Source: Chthoniobacter flavus (GTDB lineage: Bacteria; Verrucomicrobiota; Verrucomicrobiia; Chthoniobacterales; Chthoniobacteraceae). From it: 64,000 nucleotides of DNA. The DNA is taken from positions 1 through 64,000 of the forward strand of contig CAMAUX010000013.1 of assembly GCA_945861435.1 (NCBI GenBank). Reading direction: 5' to 3'. Positions 1-9,486 of this stretch are shown here, in pieces. The notes below the pieces were generated by a model, which worked only from the letters and a program-made list of their open reading frames with translations, did no database searches and was not told the origin of the DNA. The translations under genes and the position numbers were made by a program. Numbering within the stretch: the stretch's first letter is position 1; each line of letters starts with the position of its first letter.

Positions 1-514
1 TGTTGGGGCGAGTTGCCCGTGCACCGGTGCTATTGATCTCCCAAGCCTGGGGTGGAATCCAAAAGCACAGCCCCCTCATCGAGAGAATTTTGGAGTGGGA
101 AATCCCCGCTTCGCCGAAGTTGGATCCAGACCCGCCAAACCCCGCTTCGTGCCACGCGATTAAAGCCGCGTTTTAGCCCGAACTTCCGTTTTCGGGTTCA
201 ACCCGATCGCCCGCCGCAGCAACCCGCAAAAAAATCGCCCCTCTTCAAACCCTCCACCACTCCACAATCCCCCGCCCACCACGACCACGCACCCGGGTGC
301 TGGACCTGCTGGAACGGCACCTCGCCACGCCCCGGCAATCCCTCCTCGCCCTCAATCGAGGTCCCTGCCGATCACCACAGAAAGATGCGAGCCCAGCTCA
401 TAGACGTGGCGTCTCGCCCTATTGCGCAATCCTCAGTAAGTGCCACTCCGAGATAAACGTCCCCTCGCCCACCAAATCTCCCAGCGCAAGCTACCCCGCA
501 GCCCAATCGCCCGC
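1..514. other. Intergenic or unassigned left edge
   Basis: I find no convincing gene here. The plus-strand ORF at 52-456 has a low-complexity Pro/Ser/Arg composition typical of a frame-shadow in GC-rich DNA. Two plus-strand frames are open from base 1 for about 50 codons, so the tail of a gene entering from the left cannot be excluded. A 10-bp perfect palindrome (gcaccggtgc, 21-30) and a small inverted repeat (cgggtt-c-aacccg, near 193) are present without a clear role. Confidence 0.5.
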
Positions 515-1156
515 TCAGCGCGAAGCGCCCGCTTCGCCACCAACCTGCGGCGATGGTTCCGCCAGTGCCGCCCGTAATTCCGAACCCTGCGCCTGCATGG
601 CTTCAGCGAGATCCCGCGCCCGCCGGACGCTCTCGAGAGACTGGGCTGTCGCCTCTCCCACCGGGGCATCCCTGAGCAGTTCCAATAATGCAGCCTGCTC
701 ACCACAAAGCCTCTTCAGCGTCCTGAGCGCTTCCCGGGCCCGCGCACTGCGCCCTCCCATCTGCTGCAACTGTCGCTGGTAAACCTGCGCCCGCCGCCCG
801 TACACAGCTGCCTCTTCCTCACGCCCCTCCGCCACCAGTTGATCCCCTGCTCTCTTCACATCCGCAGCCAGCTTGGCGGTCGCAGCCTCGAGAGCATCCG
901 CCCCCTCAATCCGGCCGGGCACACCTGCAGTCCACGTTGTACACGCCGTGAGCTCCATCTCCCAGGTGCGCAGCGCCGCCGGCAGTGTGGCTTGAAAACC
1001 AGCCTCCCAGTCGATCGACGCTCCCACACCGACTCTGGAACCCCCCCCCCCAAACCACCCGCGCGCCAGCACGGATTCGAGGCACGCAGCGCCGCCAAAC
1101 CCAACGACGAACCACAGCGCATACCGACCAACATGTGCGAACCAAACCGGTCTCAT
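515..1156 (-). CDS. Hypothetical membrane-anchored coiled-coil protein
   Basis: Family not recognised. The 213-residue product has one N-terminal hydrophobic segment (about residues 11-30, ending in GGAACLESVLA), a glycine-rich linker, and then a long Ala/Glu/Arg/Gln-rich region (about 85-200) that looks helical or coiled-coil. It is probably anchored in the inner membrane with a periplasmic helical domain. It begins 28 bases after the stop of the large dehydrogenase gene and on the same strand, so it is probably the last gene of that transcript. An 11-G run lies inside the coding sequence just after the membrane segment. The frame before and after the run matches one sensible protein, so the 11-base length is the in-frame state. 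Confidence 0.55.
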   Translation of the reverse strand: MRPVWFAHVGRYALWFVVGFGGAACLESVLARGWFGGGGSRVGVGASIDWEAGFQATLPAALRTWEMELTACTTWTAGVPGRIEGADALEAATAKLAADVKRAGDQLVAEGREEEAAVYGRRAQVYQRQLQQMGGRSARAREALRTLKRLCGEQAALLELLRDAPVGEATAQSLESVRRARDLAEAMQAQGSELRAALAEPSPQVGGEAGASR

Positions 1157-1184
1157 GTCCTGTGGATCACGAACCCCATCAGCA

Positions 1185-4100
1185 TCACTCCAAACGCAGG
1201 TAGTCGAATCCCACCAGCAGCGAGGGCCGCGCCGATGAATTGTGCCCCGTGATGGTCACCTCCAGAGTGTGCGCCCCCGCCTGCATCTCAAACTCACCCA
1301 GCGCGAGCTCCGGCGTGTTCACCACAGAACGGTCATACAGGTCCAACTCCCCGAGCGCACAAGGCTTCCCGTCGATCTTCAATGAAACCTGCGCGTAATC
1401 CGGCGCCTTCGTGAACACAGCCATCAACCTCTGCCGCCCAGCCTTCGCCACCGGGAACTTCAGCGTGAGCCGGTCTCCCACCTTGCCGCCCACCCACCAC
1501 AGATGCTGATTGCCAGTCCATGCCCCCGCGCTGAAACCACCCATCGCTTGCGGACGCGCACTGCCGCCCGTCACCACGGGCTCGAGGGTCTCGCCCTCCA
1601 AAGCATCCTTCACCACCTTCCCTCCCTTTCCTCCGCCCACCCCGGCTCCTTTGGACCCCGTCGCACCCGTGGCTCCGCTCTGAAGGTAGGCGACGAGATC
1701 CACCACCTGCTCGGGTTGCAGAGCATCGAAGAGCCCTTCAGGCATCGTGGACACCTTCGACACCTCACGATTTCTCACGCCCGCCTTGTCGATCGTGAAC
1801 TCCACTCCGCCCGGCATCGCCAGACGGTAAACCGCACCCGTTTCCTGCTTCACAATCCCCGTCATCACGCGCCCGTCGGCCATGGTGAAGATGTTGAGCT
1901 GATAGTCCTTTCCAATGAGCGCATTCGGATCGAGGACGTTATCGAGCACGTAGTCCAGGTTCCCGCGGTTTGAGCCCGTGAGATCCGGGCCCACATCCTG
2001 CCCCTCACCGAAGAGCCTGTGGCAGAGTCCACACGTCGCCCCGAATGTCGCACGTCCCTTTTCCAAGCTCGCCGCCTTGAGCTTCGCGGGCGTCAGCAGA
2101 GCCTGATACTTCGCACGCTGCTGAGGCAGATCCGCCCGACTGACGTTCGCTGTCCCCACCACCTGCGCGATCAGCGCGTCCACCTCCTTGTCCTGCAACG
2201 CCTGCAACTGCCGCACAAGGAAGGGCGAGATCACCGTCGCAGCCACCCGCTTGGATTCCACCGCCTTCAGGAGCACGCGCCCACCCGCCGAGGAAGAGGC
2301 AAGCGTATTGATCGCGTCCCCCTGCTCAGTCCCCGAGAACCCACCACCCAAAAGCGCTCCGAGCACCGAGGGCGCTTCCGGAGCCGCCAGAACCGCGAGC
2401 GCTTGAATCGCCTTGCGCCTCAATGGAGACGGCGTCTCCTTTCCACCCACGACGCCCAGCACCGCGGCTGCCGAGCCTTGATCACCCGCCTGCAGCAGCA
2501 CCGCGAGAGCTTGCTCACGCTCCGCCGTCGGCCGCGCGCCATCGCCCAGCACGGTCCGGAATTCACCCAGCGCCCCGGCATCCCCGAAGAGCGCAGACAG
2601 CTCGCGCACCAACTGCACCGCCTTCGGCGTCGCACCCTCTCTGAGCCGCGCCTCCAATGCGGACCACTCAGCCGGAGCCTTGAGCTTTCCTGCCGTCCGC
2701 GCCGCCCCGACAATCAGCGTCAGCGAAGTCTCGCGCCTGGCCGCGTCCGGCTCCTTCGCCAGATCGCCCAGCATCGAGATCCTCCCTGCCTCATCGGAGG
2801 AGAGGCGGCGGTAGACGAGCTCCGTCACCTTCGGGATTTTTGAACCACGCGCCAACTCGAGGCCGGCTGCAAAGTCCGCACCCACCAACGGCTCAATCCC
2901 GTACCAGATGAGAAGCGGGATGCACGGGTCGTCCTTGTCCTCACCATGTCGGAGGAGTGCCGATGCGAGTGCGCGCCTGCCTTCCAGCGGCAGGCGTTGC
3001 AGCGAGGAAGCCAGCTCGCGACGCACCACGGCCGAGCCCTCCCCGGAACCCAGCTTCCCAAGATCCGCCGCAAACTCCCCTGCCTTCACATTGCCGCCCA
3101 CCACAAACCGCACCGCCCATGCACGCACCTCCGGAGCACCGTCAGAAAGAAACTCCCGCGCGCCCGCCGCATCGATCGCGTTAACCGCCCCCATGCACCA
3201 CAGCGCGCGCAAACGCCGGGCGACTGGCTCGGCCTTGTCCTTCACCACGGAACGGAGCACGGTGCGCGCCACCTCGTCCAAACGCTGTCCGCCTGCGCCA
3301 CTGCTGCGTTCCATGAGAATGCGCCGTGCCATGCGAGAGAACCACTCGTTCTCCATCTGCACCACGCGCCGGGCGAGATCCGCATCGCTCTCGGCCGCGA
3401 GATTCCCTTTCCATGCCTTCCATCCCACCGAACTCACCCGGTACATGCGGCCATTGCTTCGATCCCACAATTCCACCGCACCGCTCCCGCGATGGCATAC
3501 CTGCTTGTCGCTCCAATCGCTCACATAAAGCGCCCCGTCCGGCCCCACCTTCTGCGTCACCGGAACGAAATTCATGTCGTTTGCCCGGAGGAAATCGCTC
3601 CCGTGCCTGCCCACAAAGGTGCTCCCCTGCACATCAAGGAAGTCGCTCACCAAACGATGCCCGTGCAGGTTTCCGAAAATCAGCGTGTCGCGGTAGGTGG
3701 CCGGGAACAGGCTTGCCTGATAGATCGCCAGCCCACAGTGCGCATGACCGCCCCCGAGCGCGTTGGTGTCCGCGTTCACCACCCCGGCCCCCGTCGTCTT
3801 GTCAAAACTCACGTCGGGCCGCTGATTGCCCGCGTAGTGCGCATGGTTGGCGATGGTCTTGATGTCCTCGTACGTCTGCGCGTTGAAGTGCTGCCCCGCC
3901 TGCCTCTGATACCGACCGCCAGGCACAATGTGGAAAAGGTGCGGAATCACGCACGCCGTCACAAAAAACTCCCCGCCCCGGTCGTAGTCGAGCCCCCATG
4001 GATTGCTCGTCCCATGCGCAAACACCTCGAACACACGCCGCACCGGATGGTACCGCCACACTCCCGCATTGATGGGCTCGCGCTCCGCATCCGGCACGCC

Positions 4101-5885
4101 GGGCCTGCCCACCTTGCTGTGCGTGAACACGCCGTGGCACCCGTAAAGCCAGCCATCCGGCCCCCAGACAAAACTGTTGAGCGTCTCGTGCGTGTCCTGC
4201 GAACCCCATCCATCCAAAACCGCATACGCCGTGAACTTGAGCCCCGGCACCTTCTGCCACCCGGCAAACGACGCATCCTCCGCGTCCGGCTTGTCGTCAT
4301 GATCCCGGTCCGGGATGAACATCAAATACGGAGCCGCCCCCACCCATACGCCTCCAAACCCCACCTCGATGCCGCTCGCAAGACTGATCCCCTCGCAGAA
4401 CACCTTGCGCGTCTCATACGTTCCGTCGCCGTCCTTGTCCTCGAAGATCAAGATCCGGTCGAGCCCCGCGCCCGGCTGGCGCGGCTGCGGATAGCTCATC
4501 CCCTCCACCACCCAGATGCGCCCGCGCTCATCAAAGGTGAACGCGATCGGCTGCACCAACTCTGGTTCCGCGGCCACCAGATCCGCCTTGAACCCACCCG
4601 GCAACTGCATGGCCTTGAGCGCCTCCTTCGGCGAAAGTCCGTGCGCATAATCCTGCTGCTTCGTGAGCGCAGGCCCGTACAGCGGCTTGGGCGCAAGCTG
4701 CTGCGCCTCGGCGGCTGACACCGTCGCGCGCACCTGCGTGAGAATGAACACCCCCGCCTTGTTGGCACTGACAATGTCCGGCAGACCATCTCCGCTCACG
4801 TCCCCCACCTGCACGTCCACGCCCACCCCGCTCTCCGCGTCCACAAGGTGCGGAACAAAATCCACGCCACCTTTGCCATCGCGCACCGTCTCGTACCAGT
4901 ACACCACGCGCGCACCGCGCTCGTCGGGATCGTGCCCGTTGTGCGCCCAGTACCGCTTGCCCGTCACCACGTCCAGAATCCCATCCCCATTCATGTCCGC
5001 CAACGCAGCGGCGTGCGGCTGCGAAAACACGATCCCATAAGGACTCTCAGCCGGAGTCTCCCCCGCAAGCATGCGCCGACTCCAACCCTCCGCGGCCCCC
5101 GGCTTTCCCTGCAAAAACACCGCGGTGCCGTAACGATGCGCCGCGAGACTCGAGAACACATCCCGTGTGCCGTTTCCATCAAAGTCGTAAGCGAACATCT
5201 GCGCGCCGCCGCCGATGCCAGTCAGCGGATGCTGAATCCACGGGCCGGAAGCCGTGTGCTCCCACCAGCCTCGCGCTTCCAACAGGTCCGGCTTCCCGTC
5301 GCCATTCACATCCCCCACCCCAAGCCCGTGCGTGAACTTCTGCGCCTTGCGATCATCGCTCACCGCCACGAAATTCCATGGCTGAGTCGGCTTGCTCCAG
5401 TCCGGCTCGTAATAGCCGAAACGACCGAAGAGGCTGCACACAAGCTCTGGCTTCCCATCGCCCGTGATGTCCGTGAACACAGGCGACTCATTGTCCACCA
5501 CATCCGCCACCACATGCACCGTCCACGGCTTGTCGTCGGAGGTGCCCGGGTTCAGATAAAGCCGCGCCTCTTTTCCGGGAAAACCCAGCACAAGGATGTC
5601 GCTCCGACCATCCCCGTTGAAGTCCCACACGTAGGCGAAGAAGTTGTCCGAGTAGCCGTTGATGTTGAAAACCTTCGGCTCATAAAACGCATGCCGCTTC
5701 TCAAACGCCGGTCCCTCCCACCAGAAGGGCCCGGCAACGACGTCCGGCTTTCCATCTCCATTGATGTCCCCAATCGCCACTCCCTCCGAATAAAACTCAC
5801 CGTGGAGTTGCTGACGTTTCCACGTGATCTGCGTCTCGGCTTGCAGGGACGCAACGGCAAGCAGCCACAAAAAGGAGGATTTCAT
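1185..5885 (-). CDS. Secreted FG-GAP/putative dehydrogenase/HEAT/cytochrome c protein
   Basis: Very large exported protein (1566 aa) of the membrane-bound dehydrogenase family seen in Planctomycetes and Verrucomicrobia. The ORF runs further upstream, but the ATG at 5885 starts a clean signal peptide (MKSSFLWLLAVASLQA), so I place the start there. Order of parts: FG-GAP/VCBS-type repeats with calcium-loop motifs such as DINGDGKPD (about 20-390), a soluble-dehydrogenase-like propeller (about 430-840), a helical HEAT-like region (about 880-1240), a c-type cytochrome domain with haem motif CGLCH near residue 1283, and a C-terminal beta-sandwich resembling carbohydrate-binding modules (about 1400-1566). 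Expected role: periplasmic oxidation of a sugar-like substrate with electrons passed to the haem. The actual substrate is unknown for the family. Confidence 0.85.
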   Translation of the reverse strand: MKSSFLWLLAVASLQAETQITWKRQQLHGEFYSEGVAIGDINGDGKPDVVAGPFWWEGPAFEKRHAFYEPKVFNINGYSDNFFAYVWDFNGDGRSDILVLGFPGKEARLYLNPGTSDDKPWTVHVVADVVDNESPVFTDITGDGKPELVCSLFGRFGYYEPDWSKPTQPWNFVAVSDDRKAQKFTHGLGVGDVNGDGKPDLLEARGWWEHTASGPWIQHPLTGIGGGAQMFAYDFDGNGTRDVFSSLAAHRYGTAVFLQGKPGAAEGWSRRMLAGETPAESPYGIVFSQPHAAALADMNGDGILDVVTGKRYWAHNGHDPDERGARVVYWYETVRDGKGGVDFVPHLVDAESGVGVDVQVGDVSGDGLPDIVSANKAGVFILTQVRATVSAAEAQQLAPKPLYGPALTKQQDYAHGLSPKEALKAMQLPGGFKADLVAAEPELVQPIAFTFDERGRIWVVEGMSYPQPRQPGAGLDRILIFEDKDGDGTYETRKVFCEGISLASGIEVGFGGVWVGAAPYLMFIPDRDHDDKPDAEDASFAGWQKVPGLKFTAYAVLDGWGSQDTHETLNSFVWGPDGWLYGCHGVFTHSKVGRPGVPDAEREPINAGVWRYHPVRRVFEVFAHGTSNPWGLDYDRGGEFFVTACVIPHLFHIVPGGRYQRQAGQHFNAQTYEDIKTIANHAHYAGNQRPDVSFDKTTGAGVVNADTNALGGGHAHCGLAIYQASLFPATYRDTLIFGNLHGHRLVSDFLDVQGSTFVGRHGSDFLRANDMNFVPVTQKVGPDGALYVSDWSDKQVCHRGSGAVELWDRSNGRMYRVSSVGWKAWKGNLAAESDADLARRVVQMENEWFSRMARRILMERSSGAGGQRLDEVARTVLRSVVKDKAEPVARRLRALWCMGAVNAIDAAGAREFLSDGAPEVRAWAVRFVVGGNVKAGEFAADLGKLGSGEGSAVVRRELASSLQRLPLEGRRALASALLRHGEDKDDPCIPLLIWYGIEPLVGADFAAGLELARGSKIPKVTELVYRRLSSDEAGRISMLGDLAKEPDAARRETSLTLIVGAARTAGKLKAPAEWSALEARLREGATPKAVQLVRELSALFGDAGALGEFRTVLGDGARPTAEREQALAVLLQAGDQGSAAAVLGVVGGKETPSPLRRKAIQALAVLAAPEAPSVLGALLGGGFSGTEQGDAINTLASSSAGGRVLLKAVESKRVAATVISPFLVRQLQALQDKEVDALIAQVVGTANVSRADLPQQRAKYQALLTPAKLKAASLEKGRATFGATCGLCHRLFGEGQDVGPDLTGSNRGNLDYVLDNVLDPNALIGKDYQLNIFTMADGRVMTGIVKQETGAVYRLAMPGGVEFTIDKAGVRNREVSKVSTMPEGLFDALQPEQVVDLVAYLQSGATGATGSKGAGVGGGKGGKVVKDALEGETLEPVVTGGSARPQAMGGFSAGAWTGNQHLWWVGGKVGDRLTLKFPVAKAGRQRLMAVFTKAPDYAQVSLKIDGKPCALGELDLYDRSVVNTPELALGEFEMQAGAHTLEVTITGHNSSARPSLLVGFDYLRLE

Positions 5886-6014
5886 AACAAGGGGGTGGCT
5901 CCGCTCGGAGAATTCAGCGGAATGCCCGCAACGATGCTCGATACGCTGTCGGCCATAAAGGAATTGTTTGGATTCAGCTCGCCCCAAAACCCGTTCCCAC
6001 AGCACTCCGACAGC

Positions 6015-6734
6015 TCAAAACGCGCCCGTTTTCAAAAACGACAGCACCCGCGCGATGACCGCCTTGTCGCTCATCAGAAAGGGATGCGAAACGTGCATCA
6101 CCAAATGCTGCCGCTCCCCCGCCACGTGCGTGCGCTCCACCGAAACCTTGCCGTCATCGGGACCGGGAATGAGCAAGCTATTGATCCAGTTGATCGAACG
6201 ATCCCCCGCAATCACTCCAAGCTCAAAGCGCACCGCCCCCAGCCGTGATGGCCCCTCCTCCACCCCAGTCCCCAACCCGCCACCCGCAGGCCCGTTCAAC
6301 TTTCGGAACAGCCACCAGTCTCCGAAACTGTCCACCACCTCGCTTCCCTGATTGGGAGGACCCAGCATCACCACGCGCCCAAGCCGCGGCTCCTTGTGGC
6401 TGGCGAAGTACGCCCGCACAAGGATCCCGCCCATCGAATGCGTCACGAAGTGAACCCGCGCGCATCCTTTCAACTGCGGGTTTGCCAGCGCAGCCGGCAC
6501 GACACTCCCGGCGAGTTCCTCCGCCGTAGCCGTCCGCGAAGGATAATCCACATTGAGCACCTCATACCCCGCGCCACGCAACGCCACCTCCATCGGACGC
6601 ATGCTGCGCTCCGTGCGGCAGAGCCCGTGCAACAGGATCACGCCCTCACCGGCCCGAGCCCACGCCGACACCACGCAAAGCACCAGAGCACAGAACACGG
6701 ACCGGCAACGCCTGCGCCGTGCTCTGCTGCCCAT
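6015..6734 (-). CDS. Alpha/beta hydrolase, lipase-like, exported
   Basis: The 239-residue product has an arginine-rich n-region and a hydrophobic stretch (CALVLCVVSAWARA), consistent with a signal peptide. The fold is recognisable from VILLHG near the N-terminus (oxyanion region) and the nucleophile elbow THSMGG. Candidate acid and base are the Asp in PGPDDGKVS and the His in MHVSHPF, giving a complete Ser-Asp-His triad. It resembles small triacylglycerol-lipase or PGAP1-like hydrolases, so an ester in a lipid or acylated glycan is the likely substrate. It starts 26 bases after the stop of the upstream dehydrogenase-cytochrome gene, suggesting one transcript. Confidence 0.75.
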   Translation of the reverse strand: MGSRARRRRCRSVFCALVLCVVSAWARAGEGVILLHGLCRTERSMRPMEVALRGAGYEVLNVDYPSRTATAEELAGSVVPAALANPQLKGCARVHFVTHSMGGILVRAYFASHKEPRLGRVVMLGPPNQGSEVVDSFGDWWLFRKLNGPAGGGLGTGVEEGPSRLGAVRFELGVIAGDRSINWINSLLIPGPDDGKVSVERTHVAGERQHLVMHVSHPFLMSDKAVIARVLSFLKTGAF

Positions 6735-6760
6735 GGGCCCCGAATCAATCCCGCATCCAC

Positions 6761-9379
6761 TCAGCGGGCGTCCGCACGATCTCCGGGCTTCTCGCCGGAA
6801 AGAATCTGCAACTCATGGATCGACCAGTAGGTCCCAGCCGTCTTCCCGGTCTGCGTGATGCGGATGGCCTTCGCCACCGAAGGCTTGAAGCCAATCTCAG
6901 TCACGCCGCCCTTGCCCTCCCCTTTGGCCGCAGGCTCCCACTTGGCTCCATCCTTGGAAACCTCCACAGTGAAACCGCGCGGGAAATCTCCCGGTGACGT
7001 CCCGGCATCGAGCACCAAACCCGCCACCGACGTGGCCTGCGGCAGGTCGATCTGCACCCACATTCCCGGAGCCTGTGCTGTGTGCGTGTCGTAGCGCGTA
7101 TCCATCTTCCCGTCGATGGCATTGGCCAGCGCAGCGGGATTGTGACTGGCAGTGAGCTTCCAATCACGTCGGTTGGAAACTGTGGCGGGCCCGAACTGCG
7201 TGAGTTCCTCCACCGTGAACGGCGTCGTGCGATCCTTGAGCTTCGCACGCACCGCGGCCACTTCCTTGGACGAGATGGTGTCGGACTTGTTGCCAAAACT
7301 GTTGCGCACATAAGACCCCACCGAGGCGATCCACTGGTCGTTGTTGCTCTCCATCGCCACCATCTGCGCCTCATAAGCCTTGCCGTTCACCGGACCCGCA
7401 AGCCCCTTGAGCAGCACCGCAATAAACGCATCCTTCACTCCGTTCACCGTCCGCGACGCCGCAAGCGCCGGTGCCAGCGTCTCCCCCGGACGCCCATCAA
7501 CCGGCGTTCCGCGCCCATCCGGATTGTGACAGGTGAAGCACAGCTCGTTGAAGATGTCGTTTCCACGCGTCAGCAGCCCCTTCTGATCGCCGCTGAATTC
7601 CTTCCCCCAGCTGCGCTTGGGCGCCAGAATCTGCATCGCAATCTCCCGCATCCCGGGATGCCCGGTCGCTCCCGCGATGCTCGCCTGCACCAGTGACTTC
7701 GCCTTCTCCGGGTTGATCAGACGCGCCGAGCACAGCGCCTGCAAAGCCACGCTGCCGTCTGCATCCTTCGCCAACGCCGCGATGTCCTCAATCAGGCTCT
7801 GATCGCCCGCCCGATAAAGGCTCTCCGCCACACGCACCGCAGTCGCGCGCACCCGTGCGTCCTGATCCTTCATCCGGCCCCGCACCAGCGCAGCATCGAG
7901 ACCCCCCATCCCCTCCAGCGTCCAGAGCGCGTGGATGCGAGCCAGCGGGTTGGCACCCTGCTCAGCCAGCTTCACCAGCGCAGGCTTCACCGCGGCATCC
8001 TGCTTGAGCACCAGCAGCTTCTGCGCGGTGTCACGCCACCAGCCGTTGGGATGCTCCAGCGCAGCCACGAGTTCCGCAGAAGACGCCTTGTAGAGAGAAG
8101 GCTGAGGTCCCGGCTTGAAGTCATCGTGCACGAGTCGGTAGATGCGGCCGCGTGCCACCGACCGGTCGAGGTCGTACTGCTTCACCACCTTGCGCAGGTA
8201 GCTGCCCTCCTTCACCCAGTTCCCCTCCTGGATGATCCCGCGGTACATGTCCACAAGGTACAGCGTCCCGTCAGGTGCGGTGTTCATGTTCACGATCCGA
8301 AAAAGCGGATCCGTCGAGCGGATGAACTCCGACTTGTCGTAGGCATTACTCAAATAGGTGAGCCCGTCGCGCACCTCAGCCACCGTGCGCCGCACCAGAC
8401 GCCCCACCGGCTCGGAAAAGAGCAACTGCCCGCGAAGGTCCGCTGGCAGACGATCCCCACGGAACACCTCCGCCCCGCACGTTGCCGTGAAATGGTTGAG
8501 CGTCTTGTCCTCCGGACGAAACCGACGATCCCCACCCTGCACGTCGGCGAGACCCACCGCAGGCCATACCTCCGCGTAATCCTCCGAAAACTGCTTATCC
8601 ACATTGAAGCCCCCGTAGAGAATGTGCGTCTGGAAATTGAGCGGCCCGCGTTCCCCACCCGCGTTCACGATCCACAGCTTGCCCACGTCATCCTGTGTGA
8701 GCCCCCACTGGCCGCCATTGGAGGGGATGGTCTCTTTGATCGGAGGCTTGCCACCCGGCTGCCACCGCAGGCGCCAGTTGTTGTAGGTCATGTAGAGCCA
8801 GTTGTCCGCCGCCCAAATCAGCCCGCTCTGCTGGTGCTCCATGTTCCCACCGCGCGGCCCGCCCTCAAACCACAGCGTCTTCTGATCCGCCACACCATCC
8901 CCGTCCGTGTCCTTATAAAGGAAGATGTCCTGCGTGTCGGTCTCGTTGACAAGCAACTCTCCCGGTCCGAGAGGAAGGATCATCCGCGGCAGAAGCAGCT
9001 TGTCCACAAACACACTGTGCTTGTCGAAGTTCCCATCCCCCTTGCTCGACCAGTGCAGCGACACCCGGCTCGTCGGCGCATGCTCGTCCGTGCCATCCGC
9101 GTCCTGCATGTACGTGCGCATCTCCGCCACGAACATCCGCCCATTCCCATCAAAGGTCGCCACCACAGGTTCCTGCACGTGCGGTTCCGCCAGCACCACT
9201 TCCAGATGATACCCCTTGGGCACCTGCACCGTCTTGAGCGTGTCCTCCGGTGACAGCGCCTTCACCGAAGGCATCTTGGCAAACTCTTCCACCGCAGGCT
9301 TCGGTGCTTCAGCGGCAAACAACGGGGAACTCAGCGCGAGTGCGATCGGGGCAGCAAGGATGGGCTTGGGGATTTTCAT
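6761..9379 (-). CDS. Secreted putative dehydrogenase/HEAT/cytochrome c with discoidin-like C-terminus
   Basis: This 872-aa exported protein belongs to the same family as the 1566-aa protein downstream. I start it at the ATG at 9379, which gives the signal peptide MKIPKPILAAPIALALSSPLFA; the ORF itself begins 10 codons earlier. Segments: signal peptide; dehydrogenase propeller (about 35-400, with DKDTDGDGVAD-type loops); HEAT-like repeats (about 430-570); cytochrome c domain with CFTCH near residue 613; and a C-terminal F5/8 type C (discoidin-like) domain (about 740-872), a fold often used to bind sugars. Predicted role is periplasmic or surface oxidation of a carbohydrate. It is followed closely by the lipase-like gene and preceded by the RND efflux operon on the same strand. 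Confidence 0.85.
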   Translation of the reverse strand: MKIPKPILAAPIALALSSPLFAAEAPKPAVEEFAKMPSVKALSPEDTLKTVQVPKGYHLEVVLAEPHVQEPVVATFDGNGRMFVAEMRTYMQDADGTDEHAPTSRVSLHWSSKGDGNFDKHSVFVDKLLLPRMILPLGPGELLVNETDTQDIFLYKDTDGDGVADQKTLWFEGGPRGGNMEHQQSGLIWAADNWLYMTYNNWRLRWQPGGKPPIKETIPSNGGQWGLTQDDVGKLWIVNAGGERGPLNFQTHILYGGFNVDKQFSEDYAEVWPAVGLADVQGGDRRFRPEDKTLNHFTATCGAEVFRGDRLPADLRGQLLFSEPVGRLVRRTVAEVRDGLTYLSNAYDKSEFIRSTDPLFRIVNMNTAPDGTLYLVDMYRGIIQEGNWVKEGSYLRKVVKQYDLDRSVARGRIYRLVHDDFKPGPQPSLYKASSAELVAALEHPNGWWRDTAQKLLVLKQDAAVKPALVKLAEQGANPLARIHALWTLEGMGGLDAALVRGRMKDQDARVRATAVRVAESLYRAGDQSLIEDIAALAKDADGSVALQALCSARLINPEKAKSLVQASIAGATGHPGMREIAMQILAPKRSWGKEFSGDQKGLLTRGNDIFNELCFTCHNPDGRGTPVDGRPGETLAPALAASRTVNGVKDAFIAVLLKGLAGPVNGKAYEAQMVAMESNNDQWIASVGSYVRNSFGNKSDTISSKEVAAVRAKLKDRTTPFTVEELTQFGPATVSNRRDWKLTASHNPAALANAIDGKMDTRYDTHTAQAPGMWVQIDLPQATSVAGLVLDAGTSPGDFPRGFTVEVSKDGAKWEPAAKGEGKGGVTEIGFKPSVAKAIRITQTGKTAGTYWSIHELQILSGEKPGDRADAR

Positions 9380-9394
9380 GGGAGGATAGTTTCC

Positions 9395-9419
9395 GCGCCC
9401 CTCCATCATCGGGGGGCGC
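9395..9419 (-). repeat. GC-rich hairpin in the leader of the 872-aa dehydrogenase gene
   Basis: A 7-bp perfect inverted repeat (gcgcccc ... ggggcgc) with an 11-base loop lies 16 bases upstream of the chosen ATG. It could be a leader hairpin affecting translation, or incidental in GC-rich DNA. There is no T-tract, so it is not a convincing terminator for the RND operon. Confidence 0.35.
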
Positions 9420-9486
9420 TAATGGCAACCGATGAAACCAGACTTTATTAGATACTGACACCCTCAAAAACACGCCAACCGCCCCC

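Noticed and set aside
193-210. tRNA T-arm-like sequence (gggttcaaccc)
   Set aside because: No acceptor stem, anticodon arm or CCA end could be built around it.
2946-4718. 590-codon plus-strand ORF
   Set aside because: Antisense to the 1566-aa dehydrogenase-cytochrome gene; Arg/His/Pro-rich with no domain.
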